This document shows, piece by piece, positions 1 to 6,472 of a stretch of 11,674 nucleotides of DNA. The stretch spans positions 1 through 11,674 of the forward strand of contig JAPLHG010000037.1 of the NCBI GenBank assembly GCA_026389745.1, given 5' to 3'. Within the stretch, counting starts at the first letter, position 1. Every line of letters starts with the position of its first letter. This stretch comes from Chloroflexota bacterium. GTDB lineage: Bacteria > Chloroflexota > Dehalococcoidia > Dehalococcoidales > Fen-1064. The notes below the pieces were generated by a model. The model did no database searches, was not told the origin of the DNA, and saw only the letters and a list, made by a program, of their open reading frames with translations. Both the position numbers and the translations under genes were made by a program.

Positions 1-175
1 TAAGGGGCATCCGGCAGGCGCATCCGGTGTGGCGATGGCAGTGGAGATTTTCGAACAGATGCATGGCGAAGCCGGTGCCCGACAGGTGAAAAAAGATGTC
101 AATCTTGCCATAACCCACAATGTCGGGGCTCATGGTACAGCAGTGGTTGTGAGCATATTTGAGAGGCGAGCATAA
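1..175 (+). CDS. Thiolase, C-terminal end (SCP2/acetyl-CoA acetyltransferase type), 5' truncated by window
   Basis: Only the last 57 codons are present, in the frame beginning at base 2 and ending at TAA 173-175. The residues start with KGHPAGASG, the conserved GHPxGASG loop near the thiolase C-terminus that carries a catalytic histidine. They continue through EQMHGEAGARQV and THNVGAHGTAVVVSIF. The HNVG pattern in place of the CxGGG loop of classical degradative thiolases points to the SCP2/SCPx-like branch, which is common in archaea, Chloroflexota and actinobacteria. Family enzymes cleave or condense 3-ketoacyl-CoA thioesters in the cytosol. The next gene starts two bases after the stop and encodes a DUF35 protein. 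That family is the usual physical partner of this thiolase type, so the two probably form a complex. Substrate cannot be told from this fragment. Confidence 0.88.
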   Translation, partial: KGHPAGASGVAMAVEIFEQMHGEAGARQVKKDVNLAITHNVGAHGTAVVVSIFERRA

Positions 176-177
176 CG

Positions 178-615
178 ATGGCTGACAGACCATTTACGTC
201 TGATTCTTTCTATCAATTTGCGGCGGAAAAGAAGCTGATGGGTTCCCGGTGTCAAACCTGCGGTACTTTGTATTGCCCGCCAAAACCTATTTGTATCAAA
301 TGCCACAGCGATAAGATGGAGTGGGTGGAATTAAAAGGCAAGGGCAAAATCGCCGCTTTTTCGGTCATCCCTTATGGCCCAATGCCTTTTGTGAAAGAAG
401 GTTACGGACGGGGAAATCCTCACTGCTCGGGTATCGTGGAACTGGAAGAAGGACCCAGGATTGCCGCCCAGATTATCGGTGTTGATGTGGCTCACCCGGA
501 ACAGATTAAAATTGGCACGACGGTAACACTGGACTTCATCGAACGTGGAAGCTGGCACTTTGTTGAAGATGTCGCTAAGGTCAAAAAGACCTACCCCGTT
601 TTCAAAGTTCAGTAG
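178..615 (+). CDS. DUF35 Zn-ribbon/OB-fold protein, thiolase partner
   Basis: This 145-residue protein has the two-part DUF35 architecture. An N-terminal rubredoxin-like zinc ribbon carries CxxC pairs at C25/C28 and C39/C42 (an extra Cys at 33). A C-terminal OB-fold follows from about residue 48, with KGKGKIAAFSVI and a central ELEEGPRIAAQIIG strand. The length is normal for the family. Characterised relatives (the DUF35 subunit of the archaeal thiolase/HMG-CoA synthase complex, and ChsH2-type proteins in steroid degradation) bind the CoA moiety or stabilise a thiolase-fold enzyme. The ATG lies two bases after the thiolase stop, with a purine-rich GAGAGGCGAG stretch inside the thiolase end as ribosome site, so the two are probably translationally coupled. 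The role as acyl-CoA-handling partner is inferred from family and position. Confidence 0.9.
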   Translation: MADRPFTSDSFYQFAAEKKLMGSRCQTCGTLYCPPKPICIKCHSDKMEWVELKGKGKIAAFSVIPYGPMPFVKEGYGRGNPHCSGIVELEEGPRIAAQIIGVDVAHPEQIKIGTTVTLDFIERGSWHFVEDVAKVKKTYPVFKVQ

Positions 616-624
616 AAACTACAG

Positions 625-993
625 ATGAATCGCCAAATAAAAATAGTTGTGGGCGGTATTGAGGTGGAAGGCTGGCTTAACAAGTCCGATACTGCCCGTA
701 TGGTCTTTGACGCTTTACCGATCACTAGCGAAGCTAATCTGTGGGGAGATGAGATTTATTTCTATGTCTCCCTGCAGACAGCTTTGGAAGACGGGAAGGA
801 GACAGTCGCTCTCGGGGATATTGCTTACTGGACTGAGGGACCGGCATTGTGCATTTTCCTTGGGAAGACACCAATCAGCCGTGGGAATGAAATCAGACCA
901 GCGAGCGCCGTCAACATCATCGGAAAAATCAGCGGTATTAAATCATTGCTGGGTAAAGTTAAAGACGGTTCGAAAATCACGGTACGGAGGTAA
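625..993 (+). CDS. Cyclophilin-like fold protein (TM1367/DUF369-like family)
   Basis: The 122-residue product matches the small bacterial and archaeal cyclophilin-like family whose structural prototype is TM1367. The visible hallmarks are WGDEIYF at about 40-46, LGDIAYW at 63-69 and ALCIFLGKTPIS at 74-85, followed by SAVNIIGKI. No signal peptide or membrane segment is seen, so it should be cytosolic. The biochemical role of this family is not established. It resembles the cyclophilin barrel but does not show the usual prolyl-isomerase active-site set. It starts nine bases after the DUF35 stop with no clear Shine-Dalgarno, and ends two bases before the nitroreductase start, so it is probably read as part of the same transcript. 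A link to acyl-CoA metabolism is suggested only by position. Confidence 0.83.
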   Translation: MNRQIKIVVGGIEVEGWLNKSDTARMVFDALPITSEANLWGDEIYFYVSLQTALEDGKETVALGDIAYWTEGPALCIFLGKTPISRGNEIRPASAVNIIGKISGIKSLLGKVKDGSKITVRR

Positions 994-995
994 CG

Positions 996-1520
996 GTGGA
1001 GGTATTGGAGGCAATCAGGACAAGGAGGTCTATACGGCAGTATAAGAATGAGCCGATACCTCCAGATGTGATTGAGAAACTGCTAGAGGCGGGACGCTGG
1101 GCGCCATCAGCCAGCAATTCTCAGCCGTGGGGGTTCATAGTCATTGCCGATGCAGAATTAAAGAGAAAGGTCTCCCGGTCTTTTGTTTTTGGACATTTTC
1201 TAGCTGAAGCACCACTGGGCATTGCCGTTGTTGTTGACCCATGGCGAACTCCCTGTGCAATTCAGGATGGCACACTGGCGGCTTATGCCATCTGGTTAGC
1301 GGCTCATGCCCTTGGATTGGGAGCTTGCTGGATAAACCCGAACATTAGCAGAGGTATAAAAAAGATTCTTTGTATTCCCGCCACGAAAAAACTTATCTGT
1401 ATCCTATCGATCGGTTATTCTGCCGAATCTCCTGTCCACACACGTCGCAAGTTACAGGGCTTTGTTTATTTTGAAAAGTACGGTAACAAAGAAGGCCCAA
1501 TTTCATTTAGGCAGGGTTAG
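996..1520 (+). CDS. Nitroreductase-family FMN oxidoreductase
   Basis: The 174-residue protein belongs to the nitroreductase superfamily, whose members use NAD(P)H and flavin to reduce nitro, quinone, enone or related substrates. The N-terminal FMN phosphate-binding motif RTRRSIRQY is at 8-16, the WAPSASNSQPW motif at 35-45 and the GLGACWI segment at 107-113. These are the standard flavin-contact regions in order. It is short but complete for the single-domain group. The start is GTG at 996, chosen because GGAGG at 986-990 sits five bases upstream and the neighbouring gene's TAA ends at 993. It is the last gene of the cluster and is followed by a strong hairpin. The actual substrate is unknown. 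In this setting an enoyl- or acyl-CoA-related or detoxifying redox step is possible but unproved. Confidence 0.93.
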   Translation: MEVLEAIRTRRSIRQYKNEPIPPDVIEKLLEAGRWAPSASNSQPWGFIVIADAELKRKVSRSFVFGHFLAEAPLGIAVVVDPWRTPCAIQDGTLAAYAIWLAAHALGLGACWINPNISRGIKKILCIPATKKLICILSIGYSAESPVHTRRKLQGFVYFEKYGNKEGPISFRQG

Positions 1521-1543
1521 ATATCTTACTGGGATGTAATTTT

Positions 1544-1580
1544 GAGGTGAGATAGAGTTTCTATCTCACCTCTCTTTATT
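1544..1580 (+). terminator. Rho-independent-type terminator after nitroreductase
   Basis: A perfect 12-bp inverted repeat (GAGGTGAGATAG at 1544-1555, CTATCTCACCTC at 1561-1572) encloses a five-base loop AGTTT and is followed by the T-rich TCTTTATTT. It lies between the convergent nitroreductase and recJ genes, 24 bases after the first stop and 25 bases from the recJ stop. The T tract is on the + side. On the - strand the stem is followed by AAAATTAC, so termination of recJ transcripts here would be weaker. Confidence 0.8.
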
Positions 1581-1596
1581 TCGCAATTATTATGTA

Positions 1597-3264
1597 TTAC
1601 GTCGCTTTTGCAAAATCCAATAAATTTAATCTTAATGTTGACTTGCCATTCCATTGGTCAAGTTCCAGACTGTAAACAATATCCAGCGGTGATGATAGTT
1701 CCGAATGGTTATCACCGAAACCGAATGCCACCGCATCCCAGGTCGTATTATCTTGCTGAAGTTTCAGCCTGAGGTGTCCGCCATTATTACCCATTGTGCG
1801 GCTACTGACTACCTTGACGTTTCGGCTGAGGAAAGTGGGTGCAGGATTGCCCTGACCGAAGGGTGCCAATTGCTGAATGGTGCGGTAGGCATCACCGGCA
1901 AGGTCTCGTAGCGAAACTTCAGCATCGATGTCAATCTTTGGTCTAAGGTCAACACTGGCAAGCTGAGTGTCTGCCAGTTTCAGCAGTCGCTCGTAAAGGT
2001 GGGGCAGATTGTGGCTCAGTATCATAAAACCAGCCGCTCCAGCGTGCCCACCATATTCCAAGAACAAATCGTGGCACTGAGTCAGGGCATTGATAATATT
2101 GAATTCAGGAATACTGCGACAGCTCCCGGTGCTGACTTTTTTGCCTGTCCTGATGACTACCGATGGTCTGTAAAACTCCTCTGTGAGCTTATTGGCAACG
2201 AGTCCTGAAATCCCCGCCGAAAAATTGTCAATACTGACCATCAGTAGTGGCTGAAGCCCTTCGGCAAGCACCTTTTCCTTTGCTGTTGATGCCGCTTGAC
2301 TGGTCATTTGCTGGCGTTCGGTGTTCTTCTGCTCCAGCCAGCGTGTTAATTCTTCAGCCTTCTCACGGGAATCAGTCGTCAGGAGTTCGTAACTGGGGAG
2401 TGCATGGTCGAGTCGGCTCGCTGTAGTCAGTCTGGGAGCAATCACCCATGTAATATTCTCGGCAGTGAGATTACCGGCTGGTAATCTTTCGCTGAGGCCG
2501 AGTCGTAAAGAGGTATTCATTCTCTGTAAACCTTCTTTGACGAGGTAGCGGTTTTCTCCCAGGAGCGGCGTCATATCGGCTACTGTGCCAAGGGCGACCA
2601 TGTCAATGACTTCACTAAGTTGTTGTTCTTTACTAACGCCCATCAGTATGGCTTGCAATAGTTTGTAGGCAACGCCGACACCTGCCAGTTCGATGAAGGG
2701 GTAGTGGGAATCAATTCGTTTGGGGTTGACCACTGCCAGGGCTGGTGGCAGTTCTTCGGTGGGAGTATGGTGGTCAGTGATGATGACATCTATGCCCAGT
2801 CGGTGGGCTTTCTTGACTGGGTTGATGCCGGTAATGCCGCAATCGGTCGTGATGATGAGACCGACGCCTTCGTTATGAAGAGTTTCCAGAGCCGCAATTT
2901 TAAGTCCATGCCCTTCGTTGAGACGGTGCGGAATATAAGGGATGGCCTTGACATTGAAGGTGGAAAGCCCTTGAACTAGTAATGCGGTGGACGTAATGCC
3001 ATCCACATCAAAATCTCCGTAGATGGCAATCTTTTCGCCAGCGAGCATGGCGCGGTAGATTCTGGTGACCGCTACCTCCATATCCGGCAAAAGAAAAGGG
3101 TCGAAAGATAATCTCCTATCGGCTTTGAGGAATGGTTCAATCTGTGACGGCTCGGCAAGCCCGCGATTAAATAGAATCTGAACAATCAGTGGCGACAATC
3201 CTGACTTGCCAAGTGGATGTCCACTTAGCACTGATGGGAGAATATGCCAGCGCTTGTGGTTCAA
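1597..3264 (-). CDS. recJ: Single-stranded-DNA-specific 5'-3' exonuclease RecJ
   Basis: RecJ degrades single-stranded DNA 5' to 3' in recombinational, mismatch and base-excision repair, using Mn/Mg in the cytoplasm. The 555-residue length is typical. DHH-family motifs occur in order: YGDFDVDG (82-89), TTDCG (139-143), ITDHH (162-166) and DMVALGTVADMTPL (221-234). The DHHA1 motif GGHAGAAG is at 405-412, followed by a C-terminal OB-like domain with LAPFGQGNP. All catalytic acidic and histidine residues expected for these motifs are present. One core motif, usually PRxNAAGR, reads PRLTTASR (277-284), a departure noted separately. The start is TTG at 3262-3264, only two bases after the fabF stop, with GAGG overlapping the fabF end, so translation is probably coupled to fabF. 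No promoter of its own is apparent. Confidence 0.95.
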   Translation of the reverse strand: MNHKRWHILPSVLSGHPLGKSGLSPLIVQILFNRGLAEPSQIEPFLKADRRLSFDPFLLPDMEVAVTRIYRAMLAGEKIAIYGDFDVDGITSTALLVQGLSTFNVKAIPYIPHRLNEGHGLKIAALETLHNEGVGLIITTDCGITGINPVKKAHRLGIDVIITDHHTPTEELPPALAVVNPKRIDSHYPFIELAGVGVAYKLLQAILMGVSKEQQLSEVIDMVALGTVADMTPLLGENRYLVKEGLQRMNTSLRLGLSERLPAGNLTAENITWVIAPRLTTASRLDHALPSYELLTTDSREKAEELTRWLEQKNTERQQMTSQAASTAKEKVLAEGLQPLLMVSIDNFSAGISGLVANKLTEEFYRPSVVIRTGKKVSTGSCRSIPEFNIINALTQCHDLFLEYGGHAGAAGFMILSHNLPHLYERLLKLADTQLASVDLRPKIDIDAEVSLRDLAGDAYRTIQQLAPFGQGNPAPTFLSRNVKVVSSRTMGNNGGHLRLKLQQDNTTWDAVAFGFGDNHSELSSPLDIVYSLELDQWNGKSTLRLNLLDFAKAT

Positions 3265-3266
3265 GC

Positions 3267-4526
3267 CTAAGCCTCACTGTATTTTCTGATGACTAGCACT
3301 GAGTTGTGCCCACCGAAACCAAAAGCATTGGACATAGCCGTTTTAATATTAGCTTGACGTGCTACGTTCGGTACATAATCGAGGTCGCAGTCCGGGTCAG
3401 GAGTGGTGTAGTTGATTGTTGGTGGTATGATACTGTTCTGCATGGCGAGAATACAGATTGCTGCTTCGATGGCACCGGCCGCTCCTACCAAATGTCCCGT
3501 CATCGACTTGGTGGAGCTTACCGGCACTTTATAGGCATAATCGCCAAAGACGGTTTTGATAGCCTTAGTTTCAATCTTGTCGTTGAGTGGTGTTGACGTG
3601 CCGTGAGCATTGATGTAATTGATGTCGGTGGGTGATATCTTGGCTTTTTTGAGCGCCATTTTCATTGCCCTGATAGCCCCATCACCACCTTCCGTCGGCG
3701 CTGTGATGTGATAGGCATCACTGCTGGCGCCGTAACCAATGATTTCCGCTAGTATGTTGACACCGCGTTGTTTAGCATAATCCAGACTTTCCAGAATGAG
3801 GATGGCTGAACCCTCACCAAGGACAAAACCATCCCGCTGGGCATCGAAAGGACGGGAAGCCTGTTTGGGGTTATCATTGCGGGTTGATAGAGCCCTGGCG
3901 GCATTGAACCCAGCCACGCCAATGGGTGTAACTGGCGCTTCCGCCCCGCCGGCAAGCATCGCTACTGCATCACCGCGCTTGATTATTTCGTAGGCAGTAC
4001 CGATGGCATCCGAGCCGCTGGAGCAGGCAGAGGTGGGACAGAAGTTTGCGCCTCTTGCTCCTAGGGTGATGGAAATCTGGGCAGAAGCCATATCAGAAAT
4101 CATCATTGGCACAAGGAAAGGGCTCACCTTATCGGGTCCCTTTTCTGACATTGTTTTTATCTGTTCGGATAGAGTGATTAATCCGCCGATGCCACTGCCC
4201 ACAAGAACGCCAATATTGTCACGATTGCTTTCATCAATCTGCAGTTTGGCATGCTGTATCGCTTGTTTACTGGCCGTCACGGCGAACTGTGTAAAACGGT
4301 CCATACGGCGGGCATCTTTGCGGTCGATATAGTTACTCGGGTCAAACCCTTTGACTTCAGCGGCGAATTTAGTGATATGGGCACTGGCATCAAATAAAGT
4401 GATGTTATCGACGCCTGACTTGCCGTTTATCAATGCTTCCCAAGTGCTGGGAGTGTCCAGCCCTAAGGGGCTAATAATACCTATGCCGGTAATGACGACT
4501 CTATTATTTTGGCTATCGTTGACCAT
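3267..4526 (-). CDS. fabF: 3-oxoacyl-[acyl-carrier-protein] synthase II (KAS II)
   Basis: FabF condenses malonyl-ACP with acyl-ACP in the elongation step of type II fatty acid synthesis. With the start used here the protein has 419 residues, close to the usual 410-415. The Cys-His-His triad is visible as C168 (PTSACSSG), H308 (NAHGTSTP) and H345 (KSMTGHLVGAAG, with K340). GAEAPVTPIGVAGFNAARALSTRNDNP and the terminal SNAFGFGGHNSV are also typical. An open frame extends 44 codons further upstream, to 4658, but the ATG at 4524-4526 is preferred. It has GGAGG at 4533-4537 at good spacing, the VVITGIGIISPLG N-terminus follows directly, and the promoter at 4596-4625 lies inside the extension. fabF heads a two-gene unit with recJ and is not next to acpP, fabD or fabG here. 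Confidence 0.96.
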   Translation of the reverse strand: MVNDSQNNRVVITGIGIISPLGLDTPSTWEALINGKSGVDNITLFDASAHITKFAAEVKGFDPSNYIDRKDARRMDRFTQFAVTASKQAIQHAKLQIDESNRDNIGVLVGSGIGGLITLSEQIKTMSEKGPDKVSPFLVPMMISDMASAQISITLGARGANFCPTSACSSGSDAIGTAYEIIKRGDAVAMLAGGAEAPVTPIGVAGFNAARALSTRNDNPKQASRPFDAQRDGFVLGEGSAILILESLDYAKQRGVNILAEIIGYGASSDAYHITAPTEGGDGAIRAMKMALKKAKISPTDINYINAHGTSTPLNDKIETKAIKTVFGDYAYKVPVSSTKSMTGHLVGAAGAIEAAICILAMQNSIIPPTINYTTPDPDCDLDYVPNVARQANIKTAMSNAFGFGGHNSVLVIRKYSEA

Positions 4527-4547
4527 TGTGAACCTCCGGTTCTCACA
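4527..4547 (-). promoter_or_regulatory. fabF Shine-Dalgarno inside a leader hairpin
   Basis: On the - strand the 21 bases just before the fabF ATG form an imperfect palindrome. TGTGA at 4547-4543 pairs with TCACA at 4531-4527, then after a two-base bulge ACC at 4540-4538 pairs with GGT at 4534-4532, leaving a GGA loop. The Shine-Dalgarno GGAGG (4537-4533) lies in the loop and 3' arm. This gives a strong ribosome site that could be masked by folding. It might instead be a DNA operator. The pairing is seen in the sequence and the regulatory role is inferred. Confidence 0.5.
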
Positions 4548-4573
4548 GAGTGGTGAGTGCAGATTGCTCAAAT

Positions 4574-4603
4574 TTGCCGTCTTATAGATATCGTTAGTAT
4601 AAT
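4574..4603 (+). promoter_or_regulatory. Probable promoter for mtaB, sharing the -10 region with the fabF promoter
   Basis: TTGCCG (4574-4579) and a perfect TATAAT (4598-4603) are 18 bases apart on the + strand. The -10 overlaps four bases of the fabF -10 on the opposite strand. The predicted start is near 4610, giving a leader of roughly 70 bases to the mtaB ATG at 4683. The -35 is weaker than that of fabF, so this call is less sure. Confidence 0.5.
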
Positions 4604-4625
4604 TGATTAGTTGGTTTTTCGTCAA
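4596..4625 (-). promoter_or_regulatory. Sigma70-type promoter for fabF-recJ
   Basis: Read on the - strand, TTGACG (4625-4620) and TATACT (4601-4596) are separated by 18 bases, each one mismatch from consensus. The predicted transcript would begin near 4589, giving a leader of about 60 bases before the fabF ATG at 4526. This also argues against the longer 463-codon reading of fabF. Confidence 0.7.
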
Positions 4626-4682
4626 TTTGTTATAGACTGTTTCTACTTCTAAATTCACTGTTCAAGTGGTTATTGTTATCAG

Positions 4683-5746
4683 ATGAAAATTGCCTTTGAG
4701 ACATTGGGATGTAAATTGAATCAGGCGGAGACGGAGTCGCTCGCCCAGCAATTTGCTCTTGCCGGTCACGACCTTGTTAATGGTATTGATAAAGCGGATA
4801 TTTATGTTTTGAACACCTGTACAGTGACTCACACCGCCGACAGTAAGTCCCGTCATCTGCTCAGATTGGCCCATCGTCGCAATCCTAATGCCATCTTGGT
4901 GGCGATGGGTTGTTATGCACAACGAGCGGCTTCGGAACTGGCGGAGATTGAAGGTGTTGGTCTTGTGGTGGGCAATGATGAGAAAACAAACCTTTTGCGA
5001 ATACTTCAAAAAGCCGTGCATATAGATAGCTCTGGGAAAGACACAATCTGTCTATCTCATTCTTCCTTGCGCACGCGAGCCTTTCTTAAAATACAGGATG
5101 GTTGTCGTAGTTTTTGTGCTTACTGCGTTGTACCTTTCGTACGGAATACTGAAGTAAGCATACCCCCGGATGTGGTCATTAGTGAGGTCAAGCAGAGAGC
5201 CAAAGAGGGCTATCAAGAAGTGGTGCTGACCGGTACCAGAGTCGGAGTTTACAGTTGTGCAGGTGTACATTTGGAAGGACTGCTGAGCCGCATTATTGAG
5301 GAGACAGATATTTCCAGGGTGCGGCTATCTTCTTTACAACCCGGGGAAATTTCTCCGGAACGGTGGCTATCACTACCGATGTCAGTGTCGGCTTCCCCGG
5401 TGAAACAGATGAGGAATTTGCGGAAAGCCTTGATTTTTATCGGCGGATGGGATTTGCCCGAATTCATGTTTTCCCGTATTCACCCCGTGCAGGGACGGAA
5501 GCGGCTGAGATGTCTGGGCAGGTAGTAGACAGAGTTAAAAAAGAGCGCTCTCAGAGAATGTTGACACTGGCAGATGAAAGCACTCGTAAGTTTAGAGAAC
5601 AGTTCGCCGGTGAGTTATTGGATGTTTTGTGGGAAAAACAGACGGATGAAGGTGTTTGGTCCGGAGTTACCGGTAATTACATCAGAGTTTTTGTGAAAGA
5701 TAGCCAGAATTTAAGTAACAGGCTCTCATCGGTTAAAGTGAAGTGA
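4683..5746 (+). pseudogene. mtaB: tRNA t6A37 methylthiotransferase MtaB, internal deletion plus frameshift
   Basis: MtaB is a radical-SAM enzyme with two 4Fe-4S clusters that converts t6A37 of tRNA to ms2t6A. The N-terminal MTTase domain has its three cluster cysteines, C10 (LGCKLNQAE), C46 (NTCTVT) and C77 (MGCYAQ). The radical-SAM motif CRSFCAYC is at 141-148. The frame from 4683 matches the family up to SSLQPGEISPE (about 226 codons, near 5360) and then runs into unrelated residues ending at 5525. The family sequence resumes in another frame from 5363 (VAITTDVSVGFPGETDEEF) through a TRAM-like C-terminus to TGA at 5744-5746. About 50 residues expected between these points are missing, including the conserved HxHLSLQSGSDxVLKRMxRxY block. 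The two frames imply a deletion of length 1 modulo 3, near 145-151 bases. It is either a true pseudogene or an assembly error. No strong Shine-Dalgarno precedes the ATG. Confidence 0.85.
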
Positions 5747-5770
5747 TGGGGAGAATCATCAGGAGGATTT

Positions 5771-6264
5771 ATGAGTAGCGGCGAGCGGCATTTTCTGGAT
5801 ATGTTTTTAATCCCCGGAGTGTCGCTGTGGTAGGCGCCAGCCGGAATATGATGACGGCGAATTATTTTCTAACCGCTAATTTATTAAATTTGAAATACCC
5901 GGGGAAAATTTATCCTGTCAACCCGAATGCCACTGAGATAATGGGATTGAAAGCTTACCCTAATTTACAGAGTATTGAAGATGAGATAGATTTGGCAACA
6001 GTCTCGGTGCCAGTTCTGAAAACGCCGGATGTTGTCAGGGATTGTATTGCCAAGGGAGTGAAGGGGATAGTCATCATCGCCGGCGGTTTTTCGGAAACAG
6101 GGAATAATGGAAAGGGGTTGCAGGAAGAGGTAAAAGGACTCCTCGAAGAGAATAGTATCAGAGTAATTGGTCCTAATTCGTTAAGCCCGCTCAATTCTGT
6201 TGTTAATTTCATCATTGCCTTTGGTTTTGTTGAGAAAGCTAAGAAAACTAGAACCGTTATTTAA
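5771..6264 (+). pseudogene. ADP-forming acyl-CoA synthetase remnant: CoA-binding domain, frameshifted and truncated
   Basis: A strong AGGAGG at 5761-5766 precedes ATG 5771, whose frame reads MSSGERHFLDMF and then stops at TAG 5831-5833. The family N-terminus continues in another frame as FNPRSVAVVGASRN from 5806. Adding one T to the T5 run at 5804-5808 joins the two as LDMFFNPRSVAVVGAS, so a single-base loss is the simplest explanation. The rest is a recognisable CoA-binding (Rossmann) domain: YPGKIYPVNPNATEIMGLKAYPNL, EIDLATVSVPV, GVKGIVIIAGGFSETG and RVIGPNSLSPLNS. It ends at TAA 6262-6264, before the SQSG region, the phosphohistidine domain and the ATP-grasp half. Complete relatives run to about 460-900 residues. 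It resembles the same domain of the intact gene at 8977-11674. As it stands it could not act as a synthetase. A stand-alone CoA-binding protein starting at GTG 5827 is less likely. Confidence 0.75.
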
Positions 6265-6320
6265 TTTCAAAATGATACACTACCAAACCCATTCAACCTC
6301 TGTCTGGCGCAAGCTAGTTA

Positions 6321-6329
6321 TGATATAAT
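6321..6329 (+). promoter_or_regulatory. Extended -10 promoter for PEPCK-HAD unit
   Basis: TGATATAAT is a perfect TATAAT (6324-6329) with the TGn extension. The best -35 at the right distance (CTGTCT, 6300-6305, 18-base spacer) is poor, as is usual for extended -10 promoters. Transcription would begin near 6336, leaving a leader of about 137 bases before the PEPCK start at 6473. Confidence 0.6.
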
Positions 6330-6366
6330 AAATCCGTATAGTTCTGTTATTATTAGGTAAGCAGTA

Positions 6367-6398
6367 GCCGTTTGTAAGTTAGTATTTGTAAGAACGGC
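6367..6398 (+). repeat. Inverted and direct repeats in the PEPCK leader
   Basis: The 6-bp inverted repeat GCCGTT (6367-6372) and AACGGC (6393-6398) flanks and partly overlaps an 8-bp direct repeat TTTGTAAG (6371-6378 and 6385-6392), spaced 14 bases start to start. Just downstream is a small palindrome CTCAATTTGAG (6405-6415). They lie between the predicted transcription start and the PEPCK ribosome site, so they could be a repressor site or a folded leader. Chance cannot be excluded for repeats this short. Confidence 0.4.
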
Positions 6399-6472
6399 CC
6401 AACACTCAATTTGAGCCAGCAGAAAAACTCGCAGAAGTTTTTACATATTCAATTTATAGTAAGGGGTCGATA

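Noticed and set aside
4527..4658. A 44-codon N-terminal extension of fabF starting at 4658
   Set aside because: It lies across the predicted promoter, has no family similarity, and the ATG at 4526 has a strong ribosome site and the expected N-terminus.
4662..5021. A 119-codon open frame on the - strand opposite mtaB
   Set aside because: It is the antisense of the conserved cysteine-rich MtaB domain, and its own translation shows no family features.
5340..5380. Programmed ribosomal frameshifting in mtaB
   Set aside because: A frameshift alone would not explain the roughly 50 missing family residues, and no slippery run with a downstream structure is evident at the junction.
6423..6442. Terminator or attenuator before PEPCK (AAAAACT / AGTTTTT)
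   Set aside because: The seven-pair stem is nearly all A-T with one G-C pair and the T run is inside the stem, so it is too weak to call a terminator on its own.
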